Source of the DNA: Mongoliibacter ruber
GTDB taxonomy: Bacteria > Bacteroidota > Bacteroidia > Cytophagales > Cyclobacteriaceae
Assembly: GCF_003003005.1 (NCBI RefSeq)
Contig: NZ_PVTR01000004.1
Location: 335,648 to 399,647, forward strand
DNA length: 64,000 nucleotides
Reading direction: 5' to 3'
The position numbers and the translations under genes are program-made. The notes beneath the pieces are model-generated. The model ran no database searches. It was not told the origin of the DNA and saw only the letters and a program-made list of their open reading frames with translations. This document shows positions 1-11,400 of this stretch, piece by piece (the first letter of the stretch is position 1; every line of letters starts with the position of its first letter).

Positions 1-627
1 TAGTGATTCATTTTTCAAAAATTGTGATTGATTCTCTTCACCTTCAAGCGAAAGGTTTAACAATACTTTGGTATTGGTGTTTTTGGCAGAGTCCAGTAAA
101 TCAGTACTCCGCCATTGTGATATTTGCGTGGGGTTAAGGTAACTCCCGGATGCTGGGTCTATTTTGTACGTAAAAAATGAAATTGTTGAAATCAAGTTGA
201 AATTGTAACTTTTCCAGACATCTCCCATCCAATAAGGGTACCAAACGTACAGCTCCTTATCTTCATTCAATTTCCGATTACTTACAGACCTCTTTTTATA
301 AAGATCTTGAATTGAATCATATTCCAAGGCATTGAGATATCTATTGGTGGGAGCCCCATTGAGTGCATCATAGAGAAATGCATACTCGTTGATGAAATTC
401 TTTTGACTCATGGGGGTCAATTGAGTAAGGGTAGTATCCATACCCTCTGAGGACTGCCCAATCCCTAAGGCAGTCACCAAACCTGAGGTACTTCTCTGTA
501 AAAACCGCATCTCAGATGAAACCCTCCTAGAACTAGACTTCAATTGCGCATACTCTCTTTTGCATGCAATTAGGGGCGTAAGAATTAAAATAATCAGGTA
601 TATTGACTTTATTCTTCTTGTCATCAT
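1..627 (-). CDS. GH18-like lipoprotein, partial (3' end beyond left edge)
   Basis: An open frame of 209 codons runs from an ATG at 627 to the window edge, so the C-terminus is missing. The N-terminus is a lipoprotein signal: basic residues, a hydrophobic stretch and a lipobox LIAC with Cys22, predicting a membrane-anchored protein outside the cytoplasm. From about residue 125 the sequence (LYVWYPYW, then LISTISFF, then TKVLLNLS) resembles the first strands of a glycoside hydrolase family 18 TIM barrel (chitinase or spore-germination type). The DxxDxDxE catalytic motif would lie past the edge and cannot be checked. Its ATG overlaps the stop of the preceding gene as ATGA, so it is probably translationally coupled to the eCIS accessory genes. 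It could be a peptidoglycan or chitin hydrolase, or a catalytically dead barrel. Confidence 0.6.
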   Translation of the reverse strand, partial: MMTRRIKSIYLIILILTPLIACKREYAQLKSSSRRVSSEMRFLQRSTSGLVTALGIGQSSEGMDTTLTQLTPMSQKNFINEYAFLYDALNGAPTNRYLNALEYDSIQDLYKKRSVSNRKLNEDKELYVWYPYWMGDVWKSYNFNLISTISFFTYKIDPASGSYLNPTQISQWRSTDLLDSAKNTNTKVLLNLSLEGEENQSQFLKNESL

Positions 628-1895
628 ATTAGGTTAATTAATACATATTCTTCAGATTCCTCCACGACAACTTCTTCCACTACGATGAATTCTTTTACAT
701 GCAGCAAGACAATTTTGACCCCAAGACTTTGATTGTAAAGCATGGACCGATTGCTTGCTTTGAATTCGAGAAAATATGGAGTTCTAGCCTCTTGAAGCCG
801 AAAAAACGAGTAGTTTTTTTTACTGTTAAGACCTATTGTCCTTGGACCTTCTTTTGTTAATCGGCTATTATGCCAGAAGTTCTGCGAGTAGGAATCAGAA
901 AAAAACAAATCCAAATCTGAAAAATCAAATTCTTGCAGGTAGGTGAAAGACTGCTTTTTGAGCTCTTTGATGGCAAAATCTTCCAAAGGGTCTTCCCTGT
1001 AGGTCACCTGCCTATGAAAGGTTAGGTTTTCCTTTTCTTCTAAGGGATATAGGTAAAAAGCAAAGCCAAGAATTTTCTGCTCTTCATCAAATTCCAATAG
1101 TTTTTGAAACGTATTGCTTTCTTTTATATTTTTTCTGTGACTCAAAACCAACTCTTCATCGAGTACAGTCTTGAATAGTGTATCCTGAATGGTTCTGGCC
1201 TGTTCTTGACTAGATGTAATGGTCTTCTTTATTTGTTGAAATGATATCTTTTCTTTCGCACCAATTACATGAGCTTCTAAGTCCCCTTCCATCCGGAAAA
1301 AACCAAAGTTCCTGAGGATAACTTCGACTTTCCCGTCCTCAGAAGCCAAGAAGTCAAATGTAAAACCTTCCTTTTTATTCAAAGTGATGCTTTGCCTAAT
1401 CCTGACTTCATTAAACAACACCTCAACCTGGGCACCTAAACCCTTTCCTTTGGTCAGCAAAAACTCCAAGAAAAAGTGATCTCCCTTTTTCAAATCAAAA
1501 CTCAGGTTCTCTACTTTGTCTTTGGGAAGCACATCAATGCGCTTGGACATGCGTTGTTGACTTTCTGGCGCCGGGATGTTATACTCCAAAAAGTAATAAA
1601 GGAATTTTCTAGGAATGACTACTTGCTTATTTTGACTCAAAGATTCAAAAATACTGTCTTTAAAATGGTCTTGAAATTGTAGAAATTGGGCTAAAACCTT
1701 GGAATTCAGATCCAGTTGATCGGCGATAAAGTATGCGAAATCACTCTCATTATCAAACACTTTAACATCTGATTGTGATAGGTCGACATTTTCGGGAATT
1801 CGATTAGCTCCCTTGTCCTCCTGAGCCCAAAGGCAAAAAGAAAACAAACAAAAGCCTATAAGAAGCCAAAGTGATATTTGATGAGAAATTATCAA
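624..1895 (-). CDS. secreted protein of unknown function, eCIS accessory module
   Basis: This 423-residue protein has a signal peptide (hydrophobic residues about 8-23 ending WAQ), predicting export to the periplasm or surface. I recognise no domain. The body is mixed alpha/beta and rich in Phe, Glu and Lys, and ends in an acidic valine-rich stretch (VVEEVVVEESEE). The start is a TTG that overlaps the previous stop as TTGA. No ATG lies near the signal peptide, so translation by coupling from the DUF4407 gene is likely. The GH18-like lipoprotein gene begins inside its stop codon. The context suggests a cell-envelope partner of the injection system, such as an anchoring, export or release factor; this is inference only. 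Confidence 0.7.
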   Translation of the reverse strand: MIISHQISLWLLIGFCLFSFCLWAQEDKGANRIPENVDLSQSDVKVFDNESDFAYFIADQLDLNSKVLAQFLQFQDHFKDSIFESLSQNKQVVIPRKFLYYFLEYNIPAPESQQRMSKRIDVLPKDKVENLSFDLKKGDHFFLEFLLTKGKGLGAQVEVLFNEVRIRQSITLNKKEGFTFDFLASEDGKVEVILRNFGFFRMEGDLEAHVIGAKEKISFQQIKKTITSSQEQARTIQDTLFKTVLDEELVLSHRKNIKESNTFQKLLEFDEEQKILGFAFYLYPLEEKENLTFHRQVTYREDPLEDFAIKELKKQSFTYLQEFDFSDLDLFFSDSYSQNFWHNSRLTKEGPRTIGLNSKKNYSFFRLQEARTPYFLEFKASNRSMLYNQSLGVKIVLLHVKEFIVVEEVVVEESEEYVLINLI

Positions 1896-2977
1896 TTATT
1901 TAAATGTTTGTTTAACTCTTGGCTAAGGTCCTTATATAATTCTTTCACCATTTTTTCTTTTTCAGAAGCGTGTTCCCTTTTAATGAGTTTTAGTTCCTGG
2001 GCCCTGTTGGCGTAACCATTCATTAATTCTTTTTCATTTTGGTACAGGTTTTTGATGTAGTCAAACCTGAAATTATTTTCATCAATAGCTAAAAGTTCAT
2101 CATAGGGGCCTTTTGGAGTGAAGAGTTTTGTAAAAACAGGTGCAACTTCTACAAATAAAATTACAAGTGTTATTGCCCATGGAGCAAAGCTTTTCAAACT
2201 GTGCAAAGCCTGCAGTCGGGCAAGAAGACCAAAAGAAAAGTTGGCCCTTAAGATGTCCCTTTCTTCTTTGGCATCAAGAGTAACTGCTTCTTTTTCCAGT
2301 TCAAGATCCGCCAAAAAATCATAGATCATGCGCTCTTTCCCTTGATATTCAACTAAAAAATCTTCATATTTTTTTCTTTTCCTCTGACATTCCACACCAC
2401 TCCCGAATTTTCCAGTACCGCAGGTTCCGTCACATTCACATTTATAGTCTTGGTAATATTGTTCCTTCAGGTCGAAATAGCCCCTCAATTCTTCCGAAAA
2501 TTGCTTCTTGCCGCTGTCAATTATAGCAAGTTTGTCCAGGTGTTTTTTTTCACTGATCTCTAGGCGAAGCATCATTTGCTCTTGAAGACTTTGGTCGATT
2601 TCAGACTTGAAAATCTGTAATTCCAAGGGTTTTGAAATCACTATAGCTATAGCAATAGAAAGAAAAAGTCTCGGACTTACCTGGAGTAGTTCCTGCAGGA
2701 AATCACCCCGCTTCCTTAAAGTAGCGATTATAAACCTATCTAAATTAAATATGATCAAGCCCCAAAAAACGGACAAAAATAAAATAACAAAAATAGAGGT
2801 GAAGATCAGGCTAAAAGCAAAATAGGAAGAGATTACCGCCAAAAGAGCAGTAAACAAAACAGATGCTCCAATGCTGATGTGCTTTGTTTTCTCATACTCC
2901 GGGCACTTATCCAACACTTTTCTACTTACTCCCGAGCACAATAACAAGAAAGTCGAAATCCTCATGTTTTCTTTCAC
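1892..2977 (-). CDS. DUF4407 family membrane protein
   Basis: This 361-residue protein matches the DUF4407 pattern. Two adjacent N-terminal membrane segments (about residues 35-85) are followed by an NLDRFI motif, a third segment (about 103-120) and a long charged, probably coiled-coil domain with a cysteine cluster (CECDGTCGTGKFGSGVEC, roughly residues 180-200). A fourth segment (about 265-285) precedes FTPKGPYDELL and a charged C-terminal tail. The Cys cluster may bind metal or form disulfides. The annotated start is GTG overlapping the previous stop (GTGA); an internal ATG four codons on is the alternative. DUF4407 proteins have no established biochemical role. In this operon it is the most obvious candidate for linking the injection system to the inner membrane. 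Confidence 0.8.
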   Translation of the reverse strand: MKENMRISTFLLLCSGVSRKVLDKCPEYEKTKHISIGASVLFTALLAVISSYFAFSLIFTSIFVILFLSVFWGLIIFNLDRFIIATLRKRGDFLQELLQVSPRLFLSIAIAIVISKPLELQIFKSEIDQSLQEQMMLRLEISEKKHLDKLAIIDSGKKQFSEELRGYFDLKEQYYQDYKCECDGTCGTGKFGSGVECQRKRKKYEDFLVEYQGKERMIYDFLADLELEKEAVTLDAKEERDILRANFSFGLLARLQALHSLKSFAPWAITLVILFVEVAPVFTKLFTPKGPYDELLAIDENNFRFDYIKNLYQNEKELMNGYANRAQELKLIKREHASEKEKMVKELYKDLSQELNKHLNN

Positions 2978-4056
2978 TTTTTAAATTTCAATCCCAGCTT
3001 ATGAAGCCATGTTTTATTCAATTTTTCATGTGCTATACTCCGGTTTTTTATGCTACTAGCTTCTTTTTTTTCATCCAAACCAATTACTTGGTCTGATAGT
3101 ATTTCATCATCTGAAATGGGTATTACCTCCATCCTTTTGTCAATCAATAAACTGTCTTGTTGAGCAGAGAATTGAAACACCTTGTGATGCATCAAAATGA
3201 TATCTTGAAAGCCAATATTCTCCAATTGCCCCATACCCTCTTCCGACAACTTAAATTCGCCTTTGCAAACCCACTCTACCTTGATCAAATCTCCTTTATA
3301 GACAGCATACCTGTGATCATCTGGTTTTACCGGATCTATTTCGATAAATGTGTCAAGGTCTCTGTTGTAAACCAGAAGAGAAAGTCTCAAAATGTCTTCT
3401 TCTAAGTACTTAATAAAAATAGATAATGTCCTTTTATATTTTGCGTTTTTGCAACTAATTGTAAATAAGGTATCCTCTTCTATAGGTAATGAGATACTAC
3501 CTTCGCTGTCAAGCACCATTGCCCCTGGATTTAAGACGACCAAATCTGCGTTTTCTATTTCCCAAGAAAGTTGAACAGGTTGATTTTTAGACACAAAATA
3601 ATTGTCCGCCTTAAACTGAATTTTAATGTTTTGTGAAGAAGTCTTGACCTTCTGACTTATGCCCATCACTTTTTCAAACTCCTTGTGTTTTTGAAAAACC
3701 AAAGCCATGACGTCTTTCTCTATGCCATGAAGTTTATTACTGATCAGCACTTTATTGTCTAACAGCGCGAATAATTCCATATCCTCAATCATGAATCCCC
3801 CTTCCAAAAAACCTATACTGGCTCCAGATTGAACAAGCCTGTGCATTAAACTGCCCATTTCAAGAGGTTTGAACCCTTGAGGAATCACTACAATTATTTC
3901 AAAAAATTTACCCGCCATCTGTCCTTTCAACAATGCATTTCCCAATTCATAAAACAACGGGGCTTCGATAAGCAATTGTGCCTGATAATTAACCCTTTTC
4001 AAGTGATTTTTGATATCAACTTCTGTCAACTCTACTACATGAACGTAATCAAACAT
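2974..4056 (-). CDS. PLD-like / Ig-like domain protein, eCIS accessory
   Basis: The 360-residue protein has no signal peptide and should be cytoplasmic. Residues 1-130 have the rhythm of a phospholipase D-like fold (FDYVHVVELTE, LLIEAPLFYEL, EIIVVIPQG, LVQSGASIGFLEG) but lack an HxKxxxxD catalytic motif, so any PLD activity is doubtful. Residues about 150-215 look like a prokaryotic Ig-like domain (PVQLSWEIENADLVVLNPG, then SISLPIEEDTLFTISCKN), a pattern common in adhesive or scaffold modules. The C-terminus is unassigned. It begins with ATG only 5 bp after the AAA+ gene and its stop overlaps the start of the DUF4407 gene, so all three are probably co-translated. A structural or recognition role is more likely than catalysis. 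Confidence 0.6.
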   Translation of the reverse strand: MFDYVHVVELTEVDIKNHLKRVNYQAQLLIEAPLFYELGNALLKGQMAGKFFEIIVVIPQGFKPLEMGSLMHRLVQSGASIGFLEGGFMIEDMELFALLDNKVLISNKLHGIEKDVMALVFQKHKEFEKVMGISQKVKTSSQNIKIQFKADNYFVSKNQPVQLSWEIENADLVVLNPGAMVLDSEGSISLPIEEDTLFTISCKNAKYKRTLSIFIKYLEEDILRLSLLVYNRDLDTFIEIDPVKPDDHRYAVYKGDLIKVEWVCKGEFKLSEEGMGQLENIGFQDIILMHHKVFQFSAQQDSLLIDKRMEVIPISDDEILSDQVIGLDEKKEASSIKNRSIAHEKLNKTWLHKLGLKFKK

Positions 4057-4061
4057 ATACG

Positions 4062-5417
4062 CTATTTTACTGATTTACCTTCTTTGGACATTTCTCTCAT
4101 CAATCCAGCTTCTATGTCAAAGGTTTCGATAATTTTCCTTTGGTGCCTACGGGCATTTAACCAAGCAAACTGAATGGCATTGTTTATTGAGGCTCCTGAA
4201 ACTTCGAATCTTTCAGCTAGCTTTGGAATACTTAGATTTTCATCGATTTCGAATACTTTAAGTGAGTTCTCCCAAAGCTGCATCCGCTCTTGAAAACCCG
4301 GAACATTGAAGTATATAATTGATTGGAATCGTCGCACAAAAGCTCTATCGATGTTAGGTCTTAAGTTAGTTGCCAATATGACCAACCCATCATAGTCCTC
4401 TAATCTTTGAAGCAGGTAAGCAGTGCCTTGATTGGCATATTTGTCTTTTGAATCATTGACTTCGGTCCTTTTTGAGAATAGGGATTCGGCCTCGTCAAAA
4501 AACAACACCCAGTTTTTATATTCGGCGGTATCCAAAAGCCTTGCTAGGTTCTTTTCAGTTTCTCCAATATACTTGGACACTACTTGAGAAAGATCAACCC
4601 TATACACAAGCTGATTGCTCATTTTACCCAAAATAGCCGCCGAAAGTGACTTTCCAGTCCCAGGTGGACCATAGAAAAGTGCTCTATATCCTTTTTTGAA
4701 GTTTTTCCTTAGATTTTTGTTGTTATTGATTTCGGACCTATGTTCCATCCAGGCAAGGATATGGTAAAGCTCTTCCTTCAGTTGTTTGGTCAATACGAGG
4801 TCTTCAATTTCTAATTGCGTAGTAAGTTCCTTTGCTGGAAACCCCTCGGAAAACTTAGGTTTGATCTGTTCGCCAGATATAAGGTGATAAAAAAAGTCCT
4901 CATTCATCATCAGTCTACGGGACCAAAACGTATCATTGTCCTGGTTTCTTCTGAGAAAAAGAACCTGATCCTTAGCAAAAAAATGATCTTCTGACAAGAT
5001 CATAAAAAGAGCTATACGCTTTGAGACATCTTGACCGTTTATGACAAAATTCAAGGTCTCTACAGTGGGATTGAAACCACCGCTTGACTTTGAATCAACA
5101 CCTCCAAATTCTGAAAAAAACCTGCCTATTGATTTGTTTTGAATAAAAAAACAGTCAAAAATCTGCGGTTTCAGCAATGGAACCATACTCATCAGAAAGA
5201 CAATTCTTTCATTAAGAGTCAAATTATTTCTTAGGATGTAGCGGGTATACGGGGATTTTTCATCTTCAATATCCGGAGCTGTGGGCAAGACTACTACCTG
5301 ATTTAAATCTTTTTGAAAATAGTTTTTTATCCGTACGTTTATAAATGCACTCAACCAATCCAAGTCTCTGAGAATGGGTAAAAGAAAGGCGTTGTCCAAA
5401 GTCTTCAATACTTCCAT
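4062..5417 (-). CDS. AAA+ ATPase of contractile injection system (Afp15/Pvc15-like)
   Basis: A 451-residue AAA+ ATPase. Walker A is GPPGTGKS at about residue 250 and Walker B is FFDEAESLF at about 305, followed by sensor-1 (ILATN) and arginine-finger-like (FVRRF) motifs, as in the cytosolic ATPases of eCIS clusters (Afp15, Pvc15). The N-terminal ~200 residues are the family's variable region. These ATPases are thought to help particle assembly or cargo loading. The frame is also open upstream to a TTG at 5471, but that would overlap the tape-measure gene by 67 bp; the ATG at 5417 (MEVLKTLDNAF) gives a 13-bp overlap and is preferred. Confidence 0.9.
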   Translation of the reverse strand: MEVLKTLDNAFLLPILRDLDWLSAFINVRIKNYFQKDLNQVVVLPTAPDIEDEKSPYTRYILRNNLTLNERIVFLMSMVPLLKPQIFDCFFIQNKSIGRFFSEFGGVDSKSSGGFNPTVETLNFVINGQDVSKRIALFMILSEDHFFAKDQVLFLRRNQDNDTFWSRRLMMNEDFFYHLISGEQIKPKFSEGFPAKELTTQLEIEDLVLTKQLKEELYHILAWMEHRSEINNNKNLRKNFKKGYRALFYGPPGTGKSLSAAILGKMSNQLVYRVDLSQVVSKYIGETEKNLARLLDTAEYKNWVLFFDEAESLFSKRTEVNDSKDKYANQGTAYLLQRLEDYDGLVILATNLRPNIDRAFVRRFQSIIYFNVPGFQERMQLWENSLKVFEIDENLSIPKLAERFEVSGASINNAIQFAWLNARRHQRKIIETFDIEAGLMREMSKEGKSVK

Positions 5418-8400
5418 ATTACATTTAGTCTTGTTCTCATCCAACTGAGATTTATCATGGTGATGTTCCAAGGCAAAGTATCAAGCAAAACATCATATGC
5501 ACGTTTTTCAATAATCAGTTCCCACCTGTTTTCCATTTGATAAAGCCGACCTTCCCTATTGACAAAAGTTTCTCTGAAAGTATCCGTCTTTGTTCCTCTC
5601 ATTTTTTCCCAATTGTAAACTGTCCCTTGGATTAATTTTTCTATCAAAACTTCCTCCTCCTTATTCAATGTGATCCCAGGCGATACCTGAAAACCAGGGT
5701 CAGCCCCACATAACAGTTTGTTTAAAGTAAGGTCCCACTCTTCAAACGCTGTTTGACCGGTAGCGACGACCTGTAGGAGTTGAATCGCACGTTCTTGCAT
5801 CTCCTTACCTTTGATCCCCTCCCTATCCAGCATCCCCAATGAAGAAAAAAACCTGCCTAAAAATGGCCAAAATAACACCAATCCTGCATTGGAAACAGTC
5901 ACTCCCTCTCCATAATCCACTTCTTTTGTTTCCATTACTTCCCGGACGCTCTCCTCTTTGTTTTTCAAAATTTCACTTCTTAGAATAGTTTTGAGCTTAT
6001 TATTGGTACGCTTCAATTGTCCTAAGAGGGGTGACAGTGTCTTTACTTTAAATACCTTTGCGATTTTCTCTGCATTTACAATTTCTAACCATTCGGAAAA
6101 GACAAGGTTGATGATTTCTATGGGTGAAAAAATATATAGACGTATCAAAGACCATTTGCCAGCCATCATGATGAGGCGGTCTTGTTTATGGCTTATTCCA
6201 AGATCACTGAAGAAGTCCAAACCAGAATTTTTCTTGAAGGTTGAATGCAGGCTATTTAGGTCTCGGAAAAGGTCTTTGTGCAATAATCCCAGAAACCAAG
6301 ATTCATCAATATGTGCTAAAAGCTGATAGAGGTGATTTCTTTTCTTAGCGGACTTTAAGGCTGAAAAGACCAGAATTTTAAGTTTTTGTTTCTCTTGCCC
6401 TTTCAGTTTGATGATTTGAAGTGCAAAGGATTCATAGTCCCCAAAGTTTTCCGGAATGCTTCCAAATTCAAAAAAAATTGAAAGCCCATCAAGAACTTTA
6501 ATTTCATTTTCATCAGTTTTTGCAATGGTGTTTTGACCTGTGACAAAAGCAGGAACTTTGAGGGGTAGTTCTTCATTGATCGCACTTCTTTTTTGGTAGG
6601 TCAAAGAAAATGTAGACCTGCCTATTGGGATTTCCAACAATAGCTTGAAAAAGGTTTCACCCCTTTTCTGAAGGGTACCTGAACCGTTATAAAAACTTTT
6701 GAAGTATAAACTCATAAAACCAGCCAAATCAGGATTACTGGCTTTTTCAAAGAAAATCCCAAGCCAATCATGTATAAATTCCCATCCTTTCAATTGCCTT
6801 AACAAAGAAGTCGAATCATTCAAAAAATCTTTCTTTAAAGTAGCCCGGGATTTGATTTTTGTCAGCTCAGTAAAAAACGAAGTAGCTATGTCATAATTGA
6901 AAAGCTTATGAAAAGGCATTTTTTGAATGAGATTTTTAAGAAATTCATTATGCTCTGCAGAAGCTAATGTCAATGTATTGGAATGCTTCACTTGCAAAGC
7001 AAGAAAGACATCAATCCAAGCTGCATCTGAGGATTGTAAATTCTGGTTTGGGTTGATTTTATAATATATTTTAGTCCATTTTACCAGATTTTGCCCTTGC
7101 ATCCCCCCTACCACAGAGAAAGGAAGGCCTTTGAATAAAGAGGAAAACTGTTTGATGCGCACTAAAAAGGTCCTTAACCCACCTTTTTGAGCGGAAACTT
7201 TTTCAAAAAAGGAATAGAATAATACCCCCCTCATTTTCAATACATTGCGCTCCGATGAAAGCCTATTGATTAGGTAAATATGAATCAGACTTTGAAGGTA
7301 TTTTTTGTCATTCCAGTGTAAAGAGAAGGCTGCCCACTCTTCTATGTATATCCGATGTTTTTCATTGAAAATCTTGCTATCCAAACCAAATGCTATCATT
7401 TGCAGGTAAGCTTTTACAGGATATTTGTTGGAAAAAACAAGTTGATAAATCCCTGTGTCCGGCAAATAACCGTCAAAATAAGTGTTTGCAGTCGATAAAT
7501 TGGAATTGAAAACTGACTTCAGGTTTAATACTTGATCAAACTCTTTTAAAAATGCCAGTCGGTCACCCTGAGAGATTTCCAGTTTATCCATCAATGATTC
7601 CCATGGGGTATCATGAATGAGTTTTGCTTTTGAGATCAAGTTATCTTCTAGCAATAGCTTTAAAAAAGAAGCATAAATTTTTATGGGTGATTTTAGTATT
7701 TTGATATCTGCTCTAATTGCCAGATACCAAGACTTAAAAAAATAATGCAATTTTTTATTTTGCTTTAATTTAAATACATGCAGAATGAACCTCAGTTTTT
7801 TAAAACTGACAGAGGAAGCTAGCCCCTTCAATTTTGCATCTACCAATAATTGCAAATATTTCGTCTCAATGGTATCAAAAAAGATATTCAGCTGAATCTC
7901 ATCGGATTTTTCGACCACTGATACAAAAACCCTCCAGTTATCTTTAATCAGTTCATTGATATATAGGTCTAAATCCAGGGTAGCATTATCATGAAAAATG
8001 TGTGCTTTAGGGAATTTTTGATACCAAATGATATTTTCAAATAGATCCCTGATCAATATTTCATTTGTACCATTTGATGCAATATTCTCTAAGTAATCCA
8101 AGATACCTGAAAAGTGCATTTTCTCCAATTCCCTTACAGCGATTGACTTCTTTTGCGCAGCTAAAGAAGATTTACGTTCCTGTAGACTCTTAAAATCCTT
8201 TAGTAGCTTGACGCTATGCAGGCCTTGGTTGATAGCCTCTTGTAGCACAAAAACCATCAAATCTTCTTTGGCAGGCCATCTTTGATTAAATGCCCTCAGC
8301 CATAAAATCCTCTCCACAAAGACAATCAGCTCTTTTTTACCTATTTTGAGCCATTTCTGCTCAGTAAGACCCGTACTGAGAGAGTCAATAAGTTCATACC

Positions 8401-11400
8401 AAGTCAATCCTGCATCTTTTGTGATGAAATCTAAGATTTCATACTTCAACCGATCCGGAGCATGTATCAATACAAACTCTTTGAATTCAAGATTAAATTG
8501 ATTCGATTTCAAAAGTTTAAAAAAGTTGCTCTTGTATTTAGTGATCAAAGTTTTGAATAATATTTCCTCTTCATAGCGATGGTAATCCTTGAAAAAAGAT
8601 TTGATATCATCCTTGCCTATGATATCAAACATGAGTTTAAATGCCCTTATTTTTATCAGATCTGCTCCAGCCAATTCCTTTTTACCGATGGAGATATCCA
8701 CTTTATTGAGCAAAAGGTTAGGTTGGAAACCGGAATATTTTGAAGAAGAAATCCTTCTTAGCACCCGAAGACCTGATGAGGTAATGGCTGCCGAAGAAGA
8801 CTGATTAGTAAAACCCTTTAGGTTGTTTAAGTCTTGAGTAAACTTTTCATTGTGATGGTTTTGTCGGATTGCTTCTTGCAGTATATGTAGCATCAAGTCT
8901 TCTTTGACCAAGGCTCCTCTTTCAAAGGCTCTCATCCACAAGTTCCATTCTATAAAAAGTATGAGCCTTTCATTACTAATCTTTAACCAATTGGTCTCAG
9001 CAAACTCTAACCTTAGGCCTTCCACGAGATCATTCCAAGACGGATAAGCATCTTGAATCACAAAATCCAAAATATCATCTTTAAGCCAAGATGGAGCTTG
9101 GATTAGGACAAAATTCCTGAAGACGACATTGAATTGATTGGATTTCAAAAGATTGAAAAAATCATCTTTATACCTCGTAATCAATGTCTTGAACAAGGCA
9201 TCCTCCTCAAGGTACTTGTAATCATGAAAAATAAGGCTAATCTGCTCATATCCAATTATTTCGAAAAAATTCTTGTAATCAAGGTGCTTGGTCAAACTTT
9301 GCTCCTCAGTAGGCTTGCTGACAGGGAGTAAAACCTCAAAATTACCTGAAAGTCTATCCAAATAATCAGCATATCCAAAGGAAAACATCTTCTCAAGTTC
9401 CTTGGCTCCTATCGAAAGCCCAGGCTTTTTGGAAGATGCTGTTGAGTTCTTCAAGATTTTAAAATCATTGACTAGCTTGCTGTTGTGTAGGTTTTGACTT
9501 ATTGCTTCATCCAAGACTGAAATTATCAGGTCATTGATGATTAGGATCTCCTTATCAAATACCTTAAGCCACAAAACCGCCTCAAATAAAGCAAGCTGCC
9601 TTATTTTGTTCAAATTAAGCCATTTGGTATCCTTAAAGACAGCACTCACATCAGCAATGAGATCAGACCATGACATACTGCTGCCTTGCATAATAAAGCT
9701 TAAGATTTCTCTCTTAAGCCAAACCGGAGAGTGTACAAGGACAAAATCTTTAAACTCTCTATTATATTGATTTAATTTTAGGAGATTGAAAAATTCATCA
9801 CTGTATTTAGTAATCAAAGTTTTAAATAAAATATTATCCTCATAGTGCTGATAATCCTGGAAAAAAGACTCAATATTTTCCTTTCCGAGTATTTCAAAAA
9901 AATGATGTAAGGACTGTTGTTTTGAGAAATCAACCTGATAACGGGATTTTTCACTGTAACCATTTAATTTGCTCTTCCACTCAATAATAGATGCTTTAGA
10001 GAGCTTCACAGTTGGATTTTCATCCTTGACCTTTAAAATTGAAATGATAAGCTGATTTAGGTTTAAATTGTATTTGATACAAAATTCCTCCACTAGTTTT
10101 AATATTTCTTCGGTAGTGAAGGTAGCTCCATCCTTATATTTATCGTTGAGCCATGACATTACTTGATTTTGCCTGGGCTTTGATTTTTCTGCGAAACTGA
10201 AATAATTAAGGAGTAATTTTAGGACATAAGTCCTGTCGTTGAAATCAGAGTAAGTATCAACCTGAAAATCAGTCGTTTCAGCAGACTCTCTTTTATCAAA
10301 AACAAGCATATCCGATTTCCCAAAAGATAACTGCTTATCAGTTTCCCGCTTATTTTTTTTCTCTGAAAATTCCGAATGATAAATTTTCGCAAGGGTATTA
10401 TGAAAATTAAATGCCCCCGAGCCCCTTGTAAATTTGGCAGAAGATTCAGCAACAAAAAAAAGCAAGTCCTGGTACCTGACTGCAAACTTCTTTGCAGTGG
10501 ATTTGATCAGAAGTTTCAAGTAATTTTCGTCAGTAATCGAACTGAGGTTGTCAAGGAGGAAAAGTTCGAATGTAATTTCATTTATAGACTTACGGACCCG
10601 GACAAAAGTCTGATTAATCGGCTTATAGTCTTCCTGAACCTGCTGAAATACGCCAACCACCCAATCCAGCAATAATTTTTTTGATGGCGCCACTTTGGAA
10701 AAAAAATACTGAATAAGTTCGGGAGAAGTACTGTCCAAAAACCTGTCTTTGACGACTTGTATCTTACCTACAGCCAAAAGCAAATCGACAACATGATCTA
10801 AATAATTGTAAACCAAATATTTAAATAAATTACTGAAGTTTCGATAACTGTAAAAATGAGCTGATGAATTGGAAGGTATATAGCCATTAAGAAGATAAAA
10901 TTTTAGCCAATCAATTAGTGTTTCCTCTTTGGTTTTTTTCCTATAAGATATTACACCATCTTCAACACCTTTTTGTAAGTTTGATTTTTCAGTCTTTTTT
11001 AAATTGAGCCCACCAATACCAAACCATTCCTCACTGAATATACCTTGACTTTGGTATCCCATAAAGCCTTGAAATAGGGCGGTATTTAAATCAAATGAGC
11101 TATGATTTCTTGAGGAATATATCAAATTGATCAACAATCTATTGAAAGCAAATGATATTCTTCTCTCATCCCAATGCTTGAATTTTGACTTAAATAAAAA
11201 TCTCAGATTCAATATTTTTTCCTCTGATATTCCAGAGATCTTGGACTTATGTAATAAAAGACTGACCAAGAGTCTATCCGAGAAATTATGGATAATCCTA
11301 TTGCGTAGGTTGGCCTTGTGGTAATTAGACAAGACCAGATTGAGTAACTGGTCTGGGTGTGTCTCAAATGCTAAAGTTGCATAATGATGAATATTAGGGA

